DNA of 64,000 bases from Paramyrothecium sp. XJ0827 (lineage: Eukaryota > Ascomycota > Sordariomycetes > Hypocreales > Stachybotryaceae). This document shows, piece by piece, positions 21,501-32,770 of this stretch (its first letter is position 1; each line of letters opens with the position of its first letter). The notes below the pieces were generated by a model. The model was given only the letters and a program-made list of their open reading frames with translations. It was not told where the DNA came from and ran no database searches. The stretch spans positions 2,170,001 through 2,234,000 of the forward strand of contig JAJFPB010000002.1 in assembly GCA_020881915.1 (NCBI GenBank), in the 5' to 3' direction. Both the position numbers and the translations under genes were made by a program.

Positions 21501-22147
21501 TAATAGAGGGAGAACGTACGCGGTCGAGCTGGCCCTGGAGCTCGGACGGAAGTAGGCTGCTTGCGCGTGCTGTTCATGTCCCGGAAGCTTATCTTGCGGC
21601 GAATACTGCCCTTAATGCTTCGCATCAGAGGGCTTCCCCGACCACTAGGCTCCGATTCTTCGGCACGGATCCGTTCGGCTCGAGGGTTGGTCATAGGAGG
21701 TCTTGATTGCAGCTTGGCTCCCGCGCTGAACGACAGGTCTTCTAGGAAGTTCTCGCGCTCTGCTGCAAACTTGACGAGGGCTTTGTCGAAGTCGACGTCT
21801 CCCATCAAGAATGGCCCCTCGCCGAGGGAACCGCCTTGCACGGGAGTATTGGAGGGCTTGATGGTGGCACTGCTCCTATTGCTTCTGGTGTTGCCATCGA
21901 CCTCGTCAAGAGTGTGGATCGACGACCTGCCGTCGATGCTGATCCTCGAGATGCGGTTCGCCGAGCTCTGACGCGAATGTCGAGCCTTCGTCTTCGGCTG
22001 TATGCTGGCGAGGTCATCGTCGGGCTCGCCATCTTCAACGATGGTTGTCTCGACAGGAATATTCTGTTGCGGCGAATCATCGTAGGATATCGTCTCTAGG
22101 CCGGCAATCCAGAAATAGTCGGCCAGAGGTATCGACGAGCCCGCCAT
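18588..22147 (-). CDS. DENN-domain protein with C1 zinc finger (putative Rab GEF)
   Basis: Three exons on the minus strand, 22147-21520, 21414-19105 and 19033-18588, give 1127 residues. The first 200 or so residues are disordered and Ser-rich. The DENN module spans exon 2: an upstream part (FPDYVPMFAFPNDIQIVSSD, then WHGFTMTSDD), the core (LFRCLSLENIVALFEYAMSE, SRIIFLSSHTSMLHLACHAL, YPLKWASIFIPVLPARLLQA, PYIVGV) and the dDENN part (LVDLDKD). A coiled-coil insert lies in between. After a second disordered linker comes a C1-type cysteine/histidine finger beginning HCFNWSPRDTTSTCTICNE. DENN proteins activate Rab GTPases in membrane traffic; the C1 finger may bind lipid. This matches the uncharacterised AEX-3-type DENN protein of filamentous fungi. 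The GEF role is by family; the Rab is unknown. Confidence 0.9.
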
Positions 22148-22345
22148 GGCATGTCAGTTGCGTGGGTAGGAACCCAGCGTAACGTCGGCAACTCGTTCGA
22201 AAAATCGAGGGCAACGATGGTGCCGTGGAAGTTGCGTGACCGCTGGAACTGCTATGGAGGGTTTGACCGAGGGCTCTGAGAGTCGTAAACCAGACGGCGC
22301 CCTTGACCTTTGCCTCGTCGACAAGGCAATTCTCCTTTGTGACGG

Positions 22346-22383
22346 AGCCTGAGCCTAAGCTTGAGCCTGAGCTTGTGCCTGAA

Positions 22384-22432
<49 letters not shown>
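22346..22432 (+). repeat. GTGCCT hexanucleotide tandem repeat
   Basis: About eight units of GTGCCT run from 22386 to 22432, one imperfect. Degenerate GAGCCT/AAGCTT/GAGCTT units from 22346 precede them. The array lies 200-285 bp upstream of the DENN start codon. On either strand it reads as Pro-Glu or Gly-Thr/Gln-Ala repeats, which explains the artificial ORFs here. Confidence 0.85.
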
Positions 22433-22794
22433 AGTGGCCGTCCCTTTTTGAAAACCCCGTTTTCTTGACGTGTGTGGAGCGGCGTACCGAAGTACCGTAG
22501 CGTTACCGCGAAGTCGAACAGGGGTCCTGGAGGTTCTAGAGGACGCTAGGTCAGGAGGATTGCATGAAAGCGCAAGGTAGCGGGACAATAGGGCACTGGC
22601 AAGTGCTAGCCATGGAAAGGAGTCTCGTAGAGGCAGGCCCAGGGGTTGGATAAACACAAAACCAATGTGACTGACTTACCGTGGAGATTGTCACGCATCC
22701 GCGGATGCGCCAGATAGAGCACGGTCTTGTCTCCCACTCAGGCAGGTTAGTGGAGGCGTCAGGGCCCCCAAGCCACGATTGGACGAAGAAGCGC

Positions 22795-22880
22795 AGGTGG
22801 AAGAATGGGGATGGGAATGGGAAGAGGGGCGGCGGCCAAGGGGGTGTGGGAAAAGGAACGGGAACGGGAACGGGGGGTGG
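22795..22880 (+). repeat. Purine-biased GGGAAY/GGGATG low-complexity stretch
   Basis: Imperfect GGGATGGGAATGGG units near 22806-22824, then three GGAACG units in GGAACGGGAACGGGAACGGG near 22856-22875. It is strand-asymmetric and purine-rich, with no coding value. Confidence 0.6.
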
Positions 22881-24268
22881 ATGATATGTCTCATGGGCAC
22901 ATGTCTCGTGTGTCTGTGTGTTTGTGCGAACGGGTATCCGTAATGATGAGAGGAGTGGACGGAGGGGTGAGCCGGTGCCTCGATGTGTCAAGCGAGCAGG
23001 CCGAAAGTTGGTGCTGATGCGGGTCTGCATGTAAGGTAAGGTAGACCAAGGTAAGTTATGTGGTATGTATACAGAGTACCTGCCTACACATTCGTTTTGG
23101 TTGATAAGTTATGGGCGCATACACGAGAAGAGGGACGTTTTGTGTGCGCGTATCAGTTTGGTGCCAGGGCCCGGAACATTTCGAGCAACAGGGGTTGACC
23201 AGGCAGGTGAAAGGAAACGCCAACAAAGCCCAAAGGGGAGAAAGAATGACGAAGAGGTGGAATGGGGAAGGGCAAGGGGCAGGGGAGGTCAAGCCAAGGC
23301 AAGATCCGAGGAAAAGACGTGCAAGGTACGATACGGGGCGGTAAGTGGGATAGAAAGACGAGGCATTGCCAATGATGGTCGTCGTCGTCGTGGTTGGTGC
23401 GTGCGTTCCAACTCAACTTGGATCAGTTGCTGTGCCTCGACCGACGGACCGGCCGCTTAACCCTCAAGCGGATCAAGCGCTGGGCGAACCCGACGGGAAA
23501 CCATATGGGACGCGGTGTGCGATGCCCTCCAGTCAGTAAGGTAAGGTACGGGCAGTCCTGAGAAAACCAATTGCCTTGTGTGTTGGTCTCAAGCTCCCCC
23601 CTCCCCCCCTAACCACAAAGTCAGATTTAGTGGGCGCGATTGGGAAGGGGAGGGGGGAGGGGAGGCGCAAAGGGCCCCTGAAAAAAACACCGCTAAAGCC
23701 CGCTAGACCTGGATCAGAGCTGGCGATGTCGATCCTGGACACCGCCCAAGCCCGAAAGGCTTCCTGGCGCTTTTAGCTGGGTTGCGTCCATCCCGAATTC
23801 AGCATTCACTTGCCGCTCCTCTCTCCATATGTAGCCTTCCGCGACCATCTGGGCCGTAAAGATCGGATTGGCATGCCTCTGGGGGTGGTTGACGTGGGAT
23901 TTGCACACTCGAGATTACATCACACCTTGGGAAAATTTCCTCTTCTTCTTCTCCATCTGTTCACTGCGAGCAGGTCGTCCTCTTTCATCTCGTCGCTCCC
24001 AATACGACGCAGCCAAGGAGACAGAACGGTCAAGGTGCTCCAATCCTTCCCCAAACTCATCCGCCCAAGCAAAACGAACTGGATGCACCCTGACCGTTTC
24101 CACCGAGGCACAGGACGCTACCATGCCGGTACATCATGCATGAGGCACGCGCCTGTACCTTACCTCAGGTTGCAGGTTCTGGCCGCCCGCAGCAGGTACT
24201 GTGCCTATCGTATACTGTACTTTAAGCCCCGGCTCGGTACGTTGGTCCAAGGTCAGCTACCTTGCTTG

Positions 24269-24276
24269 AGGTACCT
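24269..24276. repeat. AGGTACCT palindrome
   Basis: One of six perfect copies of this 8-bp palindrome, all lying between genes. This copy is in the middle of the long gene-poor gap and sits within CTTGAGGTACCTGAGG. Confidence 0.6.
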
Positions 24277-27027
24277 GAGGCACGTTGGCTTCAACTCAGG
24301 CGGCGGACTTGCTGCAGTACCGGTAGGCCGGCTGCAGCACCAGCGTGGCCTTGCCTCTCTACACGAAACACCAGCCCAAAAGTTTCCCATTTCAGCAACG
24401 CATCTATCCCACGGCGCCGCCGCGTTTGGTACAGATCGATGATCTTCATGCCTCCCACAGACGCCCCCTACACACAATCCCTTACCGTGCTGTATGTGCT
24501 TGCTTCAGCGGGGACGAACTATTCTGATAGAGAAGCGATGTGCTCCCCGACGATCCCTCCCTCCGCCATCCAGATCTTCCCTCTGCAGCCATGGGGCATG
24601 GCCCACGATGGCATACCGGAACGAGTCGCAATTTTCCTTCTTTCGTGTTTTCGGCTCAGCAAGCAAAAAAGAGGTGTGTGTCACAGGCTGGAACTGGCCC
24701 AGGGCCCAAGGAGCCCCACCCAACATCGGGTTGAGACAAGCGCTAGCATCCCAACATCCACAATGGGTGTGGGGGGCGGAGACGGCGGGCTGATTGGCGT
24801 CGGGCGATAATGCTGGTAAGGTGTTGTACTGTAAGTTACGTACGCAGCTTGCTTGCTTTCTGTGCACACCGCGTGCCTGTCCTGGCGGCTACCCGACCGA
24901 GCAGCCCATTCCTGGCTCAGACTCAGAAACCGCAGCTGATAGGTACTGGAGGTGATGCGGCAAACCATGTGCTTGGTCGGACCTGAGTTTGACCTGCAGA
25001 TACACACCGAAATTCCATCTCGTGGCGAGCTGTAAGAGGTTGACGGCCGATAACACGCCACATACCAACAAAGTCGCAATCGGGATCGACCAATATATCG
25101 AGGAACCGCCGACCCCTTTGGGCGTGCAAAGAGGTGTGGCAGTTTCGTCCACCTTGCAGATGACAATCTTCGTGCAGCGAAACCTGCGACTGTTGTCTTC
25201 ATCGCCGTTTCGTTTACCTTACACGCAGTATTCGATGGGCTAACGCAAGGACCGGATACCGTCTCCAGCAAGGACTTGACGGAGGGCTCAACGTCACGCA
25301 AGCTGGCTCTCCCGCGCATGATTCTACATGTTCATTTGTTATTACGAACAATCCTAGTCAAGAGTCATGTAAGCATTCTGCCTTCATTGAGATATTGGGC
25401 AGGGACCTACCAACGTTGAAGCACCGCTGTACACTCCAGCTACTCTCGAACCCGTACCTTGCAGCAGCTCTAGTCAAGATGGAGGGTCCGTGTCCTGTTC
25501 TGTATCTGTACCCGCCCCGTTTTCCTGCAAGGGGCCCCCGGCGGGTATTTTACTTTTTCCTCAACGACGCGGCGCCGTCTGCTTTCGATATGCCACTCCT
25601 CCTTGGGTTGGGTTGGTTTGCCCTGCTTAGCATTTGCATTGCACCGGACCGTCTTGGTGATTTTAGGAGCAAAGGGCCCAAAAATGTCTGTGTGCCTGCA
25701 TCATGCACGAATTCGTTGACGTGAGCGTGGTGAAAAAGCTAGGCGATTCCAGAGACCCTCCCCCATGATTAAGGAAATGATTTTGCATTCGCATTGTGGT
25801 TCGAATATTCATGCTCAACGCCATCATTTGAATCGACCACAGAGGGGCGTTCAGAGCTTGCTTGACTAGCATGCCACATTCCAATGCGACGTGGCCGTCA
25901 CGTAGTGTTTGTCCGAATCAACCAATACGTTCTCCGAGCAGCGACGCCTGCTGGTGTTCGGACCGCATAGACACACCCTTCACTGTCGGGCCCAGATCCG
26001 TGTCGAAAAGCCTGACGCCACAGGCGCAACGAGAAGCAACCACAGCGCCGACAGTGCTACACACCACACTTGTTCATGGCTACCCTTGTGTTGGTCGGCT
26101 CCGACATGGCTCAGTTAGGCTCAGATCCTCTGGAACGTCTTGCCCGATCCCTTACCACAGACTCGGATCGCTAGTGCAGTCCGTGGTCAGCCACCTGTTT
26201 CAGACGCCCTATTTGAGCAGAAGGGTAGCACGCGGCTGGCTCTTCAACGCTCAGCCGTAGTACGTGCTGCTGTGCTGTCAGCAGTAAAGCGACATTATCC
26301 GCATGCGTCTTGGCAGGGCCTTGTCCGATACAACGCGCAGGTACAATAGACACGATCCTACAGATCGCTACTCATGACGTGTTCGGTCTACATGTTTCGC
26401 CGAACTGTAAGACATTTCGATTAGCTGCACTAATTATCCAAAAGGGCGACTCCAGCCCGACCCAGCAGTCTGGTCTCGGCAAGGCACGCGAAGGGTGTCG
26501 GGTTGGTTTCACTTACACATGTTGGCTCAATCTATCCTTCCGGGAGCCACGCACCGAGCCGAAGCGACAGCTTGGGGCCGCAGTCCCGTCGGACTGCAAA
26601 TTAGCCTATACCCTGCTGATTATCACAATGCACAGCTGAAACGAAATATCAGCTCGCAGCTCGTAACGGGAAATGGATCCTGAGATGGCAATTTTCCCTT
26701 CGGCGGGTTTTGATAGTATTCACACATTCGGACTGGTCCATCCGCCGTCCCGGTAACATCTATACAACATCAACGCCACGTTTAATCTCCTGCATAAACT
26801 TGGCGGCTTCTGGTCCACTCCTTTGATAGAGATTGCAGCCCTGGGTTCTACCTTCCTGAAGTCCCACCAATGATGAATGACATGTCCCAACAGGCATCAG
26901 CCTTGGAAGAGGTCTAATTTAGCCCAAGCCTGCGTGTTGCGTTCACGATGCTTGTTGCTGTCGCCCTCGGCACTCCTGGCCTTCGCCCACGGATATTGGC
27001 CGAATAATTGGGTGCCAGATAGGCAAC

Positions 27028-28021
27028 TCACTTACTCACCCGAGCGCCCAGTTTGCCGGTTGACAAGAAGCCTTTGTTGCCCATCTCTCCCCGCCACCCG
27101 ATGCCCAGCACACCAAAGGGGACCCGACCGTCCGACGTGATTTTGGCACTGCTGTTAGCAGTTGTCTCCTCTACTATGAAGCACACTTGCTCGACTTCCC
27201 CAGAGTGCAGTATGGGTTTCGCACTCCCACTGGTCTCCCAGTTGCAATCTCTATCTTGAAGGCCCTCTTCCACATCCATGACTACCTTCTCAAGCTGCAC
27301 GACGTCGTCACTGCAGTTTTCCAACTGAGCCTCAAGAACCCATCGTTTCCTGCCGTCAGCACTGTCTCCTAGCGGTCCTATCTTCGTCCGTACTATCAAA
27401 GATGCTTTGCATATGAATTGATAGAGCTTCCGGAATGTTCTTGTTCGCCCGCTTGTCTCGGCGGCTTCGTAGTAACTGACTGTCACCGCCAGCACGTAGT
27501 TGCCCTCCTCCTTGAGATCGAAACTCACGACCCTTTGCAACGTCTCTCCAGGCTGCAGGTCGGTAGCATCGGACCCGGCAGGGCTCAAGGCAAGCTTCTG
27601 TACGGATCCGAAGCCAGGCGTTTTCATCTCAGCCTCTATTTTCACATCTCGGATGCGCTTTGAAGAATCGCCGGGCAAATCATTGTTGGCGCACAATGTG
27701 CAGCTGAATGTCTCCCCCACATACGCGGAGCCGAAGGAGACTGGAAGGTTGAGAACTGGACTCAGGAGAAATGGCGTTGTGTTAGTGTCGGCATTGGATT
27801 GATACGCCAAGGATGCTCCAACAGGAGCTGGCTTCGATGGCACAGCACTGAAAGGCGGCACAACAGGATACTGGGTTACAAGAGATGGGCGAGAGAGCCT
27901 GGGTCGCGAGTCAGCTCAAGCGTTGGTCAGTGAGAATCATTGCCAGCTACCGTAGGACCTTGAGTGAAATGGCATGCGGCTCCTTGACCGGGTCGTGGGA
28001 TGGATATCTTTGATGGCTCAT
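27028..28021 (-). CDS. TRAPP complex subunit 13 homologue (TRAPPC13, DUF974)
   Basis: Two exons on the minus strand, 28021-27951 and 27898-27028, give 313 residues. The N-terminus MSHQRYPSHDPVKEPHAISL leads into LSRPSLV and the family core: LPVSFGSAYVGETFSCTLC, then LQPGETLQRVVSFDLKEEGN, YQFICKASLIVRTK, LEAQLENCSD and PFGVLGIGWRGEMGNKGFLS. These beta-rich repeats are those of TRAPPC13, an accessory subunit of the TRAPP III tether/Rab-GEF that acts in ER-Golgi traffic and autophagy. Length is shorter than the animal protein but normal for fungi. The C-terminus is uncertain: the final codons (CGG GTG AGT AAG TGA) overlap a good GTGAGT donor. Splicing to the AG ending at about 26931 would replace VSK with another ten residues. 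Confidence 0.87.
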
Positions 28022-28594
28022 TTCGGTGGTAGCATTTCGGTCGCCGTCGTTACCTACGGTACGATAAGGTAATAACAGATGCTGGCTCTGCTACTCATTG
28101 GTTCAAGCACGAGGTTGAGCGCGAGGTGGGACAGCGAACGTTATGAGCGATGTTCTTATCGATAAGACATGGGCGCGCGCCATTGCGTTCTTCGTAGACT
28201 TCAAGCAGGGCATACAGTTTACGGCATTCCAAGTTTATCAGACACAAAGATCGAACGGAACAATTCAATCATTGCTACAAGATCAATTGCTCAATAGTTC
28301 CCTCTGAATTGTTTCTGATCATGAAGCTGAAAAGTATCATCTTGGGAGGATGGAAAGATAGCTTCCTCAATCTAACTTCGTACTCCATGGGAGTAAGAAA
28401 CCGGAAAACAACACGCATTAACTGCCCATTAAATATCCCTACTACCATAGAGGGCCTGGTAGACAGAAATGGGACCAGTTTTCATAACTAGCATACCTGA
28501 AACGCAACTCCGTAACCTGCCAATTCAGGTTCAACCGCACGGCCAGTGTAAATGTCTGGCCATCCCGACTTCCATCACGCAAGACAAGGCAGTA
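28022..28594. other. Intergenic spacer
   Basis: TRAPPC13 promoter and the 3' UTR of the KH-domain gene. A GGTACG/AAGGTAA-rich patch lies at 28050-28072. No ORF is credible. Confidence 0.6.
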
Positions 28595-30594
28595 TTACAA
28601 ACCAGGCGGCGGCGGCACCTAGGGAAGATAAAGTCAGAAAATTCAATAATAGAGATGTCTTGCATGGTTACTCACAGCACTGTAGCTACCACCAGTAGGC
28701 GGCGAGCCAGATGGAGGTGGTGGGGGAGGAGCGGCGCTGGGCGGAGGGGGAGGCGGTGCCGCTTCACTCGGTGGCGGAGGTGGTGGTGATGCTGACTGTC
28801 CTGGGGCCGCAGGCGAACCTTGGCCTTGTGCCTGGGCTCCGTAATATTGTTGATACATGGCAACATAGCTATTCGTACAGTCAGTTTAGACACAACAAGT
28901 TGCCTCGAGGCTGGGATGCATACTTAGCATAGCCACCCCAAGCGGCATAGGGGTCAGCTCCATTGTAGTACTGTGCGTATTGCGCAGCGTAATCAGTTGC
29001 GTTTGTGGCCGGGCTCTGAACGCCTGGAGGAGCCGGGCTATTCGACGCGCCACTTTCGGAGGCGTACCTTCCATACGAGGAGTAAGAGTTACCACCATGG
29101 GAGGAGCCCCTGCCATGGTCTCCGTAGCCGCCAGAGTTGTGGAAGCGAGGTCGGGACTTGAACTCCTCATATTGTTCCTTAACATTAGCGACTAGGTCTT
29201 CGCATAGGACTTTGCCCTGCTCGACCATATCCGCATCAGGTCCGCTATGCCTAAAGTCAGTCCGTTGCACATATCTATAAAGAAGGAGGGCACACACGTC
29301 ACATGAAGGAACATGTCTTCATCTGCCTCGCGGTTCGTGGCAGCTTCAAGATAACCAGACCCACGACCCTTGATTTGAACCCGGCATCCAGTTTCGTGCT
29401 GAATGTGCTTCACATACGCACCGCCGTGGCCCACGACTTGAGCCCGCAGATTGAAACCAGGGATAGGGTCCAAATCTATGGGAACTTTCTCCTCCAGCCA
29501 TTTCCGCTATATAAGAGTCAGTGGAGATGCCAACGAAAAAGCTTCTAAAGGTACTTGCGCGCTGAAATTCAGGTCTCTCGCCCTGTTCCTGATCACGACG
29601 ACGGAACCGTCGTTCATCAACGAGTTGAGGAAGCTCTTGCTGAATAAGTTCCTTGACCTTCGCTACGGCGGCTTCGAGGCCCGACTTGGAAGTGCTCGTG
29701 ATGTGCAAATAAAGAGGAGGGTTCTGCAATTCTTGTCAGCTAGGGCTTCCTCTAGTGATCGTTGGTGCTCTGTGGTAGCATACCGCCGCAGTAGCCATGC
29801 TTTTGTTTGGAAAGTAACTCCCACGAGTGGTGATATCTTGAACATGTCAACATGATATTCCATAAAGAAATCTATGGAGGTTAGGGCATTGCGTACCAGC
29901 ACCGGTGTCTTCGATAATCTAATCAAGTGGGAGTCAGCAGAAGAAACGACGGGGTTGCAATAGCGAGCTATTGGGCCATGTAAGCATGGCGTTTTCGATC
30001 AAATTTCAGACACTGAAGCAAGAGTATTGTGCAGGTCTGAGAGTATCAGTGGGAGAACAAGCCGGCATATTTACCTGTTTCTGTGTGGAGCTCTTGGTCA
30101 AAAGATAGCGATTCTTCAGATCATTGACCTCGATGTCCTGGATATAGTCGCCATCGGCGACATACATCTCGCCGTTAATGGCAGGAGGTGGATTCGAGCT
30201 GTTTGTGGGCGTCTCCGTTCTAGCAGGGGGTGGTGTCGCTGACTTGATGGGCGGAACGTCGACATGTTGAATTCCCCTTCGTGCCTGAAGCTGTGCATTA
30301 ATTCGTGCTGCGGCGGCGGCTACGTTTTCGATTAGCTTAATCCTGGCATACAAGCTTTTCATTTTCAGCGCGCAATCCTGGGGTAAGTTGCGTACCTGCG
30401 GCGGCGGCAGCATCTGAAGGAGATTTGGTCGCCTCGGGCGCGCCATCTCGGCCCAAAGGACTGCGATCTCTGGCCTCTGATCGACGGGATGGGGGTGAGC
30501 GAGAGCGCCGGTCGAATCGCGATGCTCTCTTGGGTTCCGGCTCGGTTTGGTCGAAGCGAGATCGCTTCACCGTTCGTCGTTCCGAATCATCCAT
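28595..30594 (-). CDS. KHDC4/BLOM7-like KH-domain RNA-binding protein, nine exons
   Basis: Exons on the minus strand: 30594-30396, 30319-30075, 29918-29897, 29836-29784, 29723-29559, 29506-29298, 29244-28924, 28868-28676 and 28618-28595. The total is 1431 nt, 476 residues. Residues 1-65 are Arg/Ser-rich, ending in an alanine run. ARINAQLQARRGI is the family N-terminal motif. The first KH unit includes LKNRYLLTKSSTQKQIIEDT and ITTRGSYFPNKS, the second DPIPGFNLRAQVVGHGGAYV and GCRVQIKGRGSGYLE. The tail is Gly/Ser/Tyr-rich and ends in Pro6 blocks. This is the arrangement of human KHDC4 (BLOM7), which promotes splice-site choice with PRP19 and SNORD27. Exon 3 is only 22 nt and exon 4 is 53 nt. 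The intron at 29507-29558 starts GCAAGT, a GC donor required by the frame. It probably acts in the nucleus in splicing. Confidence 0.88.
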
Positions 30595-31598
30595 GGTGAG
30601 AATGAAGGGCTTAAAGCCAGAGTCGCGTAGTTGGTCGAATGGAGAGCTTCGAAGGAACTCTGGTGCAGCGCAAGGCTTGAGACTGCCGGACTGCAGCTGC
30701 TCCGGTTGTTGAAATTAGAGCGAAAAGGTAGATTCCTTTCCCCGACGATACGGCGCGACAAAATTGGCCACGCGTGAGCACTAGGTGATTTGATGGTGAA
30801 CAAAAGTTAACTGGGTTGGAGTTTTGGTAACAAAATATCCATTGAGGTTACAAGGCATCCGGAAAAATCGGGGTGGGGACGGTACGTACCTTTGAGTGTT
30901 CGATCGGGCTGTTTCACGCTGCACTCTAGTCTTGGCTCTGTGAATCGATATTCAGGAACGGTTCATCTATCCCCAAGAAATTGCATGTCTCGTCGGATAC
31001 TATGTTGACATTCATGAAGGCCACGGCTACAGTACTGCGCTACAACCAGAGGTTGCTTCAAGTTAATAGCATAAACCATTCACTGTAGCGCACCTCAGAG
31101 CATTGGCTCATCAGAGCGTGTCACGAAGCTGCCTCCTGCTTAAATGATGGAAGAGCATTATCCAAAGCCGAACCAGGACCACGGACACGTAAATTTTACA
31201 CGAGCGTTGTTCGCCGGCCACACAGAGGCAGTTATTGTATCCCCAGAGCAGAGTCGAATCCTCGTAAGATTCTGCCACGTGCGATTGCTGCTTGAGCAGA
31301 AGATCCCCACAATGTACTGGCTCGTACCACTCCGTTCTCGGCCCATGCAAATGCGCGACAGACTGTACTTTGATGCATTGGTGTTACTGCCGCTCGGGCC
31401 GACAGTGGTCCGCTCTCACCGTCACCTCTCCGATGTATCGGAGTCGACCCTAACTTTTCCCCAGACCAGGATTCTCGACGAGATTGCCTTGGTACAACCC
31501 CGAAACCCTCAGCTTTTCCGTACATCCCACGCGCTCAATCGGCCTAGAGAATTGTCTTACTAGATCAGAGAACCGCCTGTTCTCATAATCGCTGTAGG
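30595..31598. other. 1 kb divergent promoter region (KH gene / ilv6)
   Basis: No coding sequence is supported. No TGACTC general-control box is found; only CGACTC-like variants (GAGTCG at 31252 and 31440) are present. This is notable because ilv6 is an amino-acid gene. Confidence 0.55.
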
Positions 31599-32616
31599 AT
31601 GACTTCTCTCCGGCCCTTGGCCGCGCCACTGCGCTGGGCTGCCTCTGCGCGAGGCATTCCCACTGGTGCCCTGGGTGCCGTGCGGTTCAATCATTCGAGC
31701 TCAACCTCTGCCATCGCCTACAAGGCCCTGCGACGACGTTCTGCTCCGCTGCCTGTGGCCGATACTCCCCCATCATGGTCGGCTCAGGCCGCAGTTTCCA
31801 ACATTCTATACGAGACCCCTACGCCTTCCATGGCCCCGCCCAAACGCCACATCCTCAACTGCCTGGTCCAAAACGAGCCCGGTGTGCTGTCTCGCCTTTC
31901 CGGTATCCTGGCTGCGCGCGGCTTCAACATTGACTCCTTGGTCGTCTGCAGCACTGAAGTCGAGGATCTTTCTCGTATGACCATCGTCCTCACCGGGCAA
32001 GATGGTGTTGTCGAGCAGGCTCGCAGGCAGCTCGAGGACCTCGTTCCTGTCTGGGCCGTGCTTGACTATAGCAATTCTGCACTTGTGCAGCGTGAGCTCC
32101 TCCTTGCCAAGATTAACATCCTCGGCCCAGAATACTTCGAGGAGCTCCTGGCGCACCACCGCGAAATCACTACTGGCGACCAGCAATATATTGAGAATGG
32201 AAACGAGGTCAATGAGCAGCGGACGCTCGAGGAGACTGCTAAGGATTTCCATCCCACCCGACTCGCCGCGAGTGAAGCCTTGAGGCACAAGCATGAACAC
32301 TTGAAGAGTATCACATATTTTGCCCACCAATTTGGTGGTAAGGTGCTCGATATTAGCACAGCCAGCTGTATCGTCGAGGTGTAAGTTCTGACCGTGTTCT
32401 CCTGGTCTTGAGTTTCCAAGCTAATCTTCCTTCAGTTCCGCGAAGCCATCGAGAATCGACTCTTTCCTGAAGCTTGTGGCGCCTTTTGGCATCCTCGAGT
32501 CAGCTCGAACCGGCCTGATGGCCCTACCAAGGTCCCCTCTCCGTGAGCCTACTGAAGACACACATGTCAAGGAAGCGGAAGAAGTCGTCGATGTCAGCCA
32601 GCTGCCTCCCGGTTAA
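31599..32616 (+). CDS. ilv6: Acetolactate synthase regulatory (small) subunit, mitochondrial
   Basis: Two exons, 31599-32380 and 32436-32616, joined in phase 2 give 320 residues. The N-terminus (MTSLRPLAAPLRWAASARGI, then RFNHSSS) is a mitochondrial presequence. After it comes KRHILNCLVQNEPGVLSRLS, the start of the ACT domain that binds valine, with GILAARGFNIDSLVVCSTEV and LSRMTIVLTGQD. The C-terminal domain has LVQRELLLAKI and VLDISTASCIVEV followed by IDSFLKLVAPFGILESARTG, the ALS_SS_C signature. It activates the catalytic subunit Ilv2 and confers valine feedback inhibition on the first common step of branched-chain amino-acid synthesis in mitochondria. It is convergent with the OTC gene, 154 bp away. 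The start is the only upstream ATG that yields a leader. Confidence 0.97.
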
Positions 32617-32770
32617 ATTGTTTATTGATATGAACGGAACAAATTACGTGCCCGTCACGCGGCGTATTTTGGCGGGTTGGGTAGATTGATTCATGGTTCA
32701 CACTTCAATTTCATGTGGTATCTACAATACAAAAACTTTTCCAAATTTTTCACGTCCAACTTTTCAACCC

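Larger units (their letters stand above)
22148..27027. other. 4.9 kb gene-poor, low-complexity intergenic region
   Basis: The largest gap in the window, lying between two minus-strand genes. It holds a hexanucleotide repeat (22346-22432), purine-biased GGGAA-type stretches (about 22790-22880, 23220-23300 and 23620-23690), a palindromic AGGTACCT at 24269-24276, and many AAGGTAAGGTA-like words. No ORF has domain content or consistent codon bias. It may contain the DENN-gene promoter and non-coding transcripts, but no gene can be supported from sequence alone. Confidence 0.6.

Noticed and set aside
22303..22500. Pro-Glu repeat protein frame over the GTGCCT array
   Set aside because: Created entirely by the hexanucleotide repeat; other frames and the reverse strand give similar artefacts.
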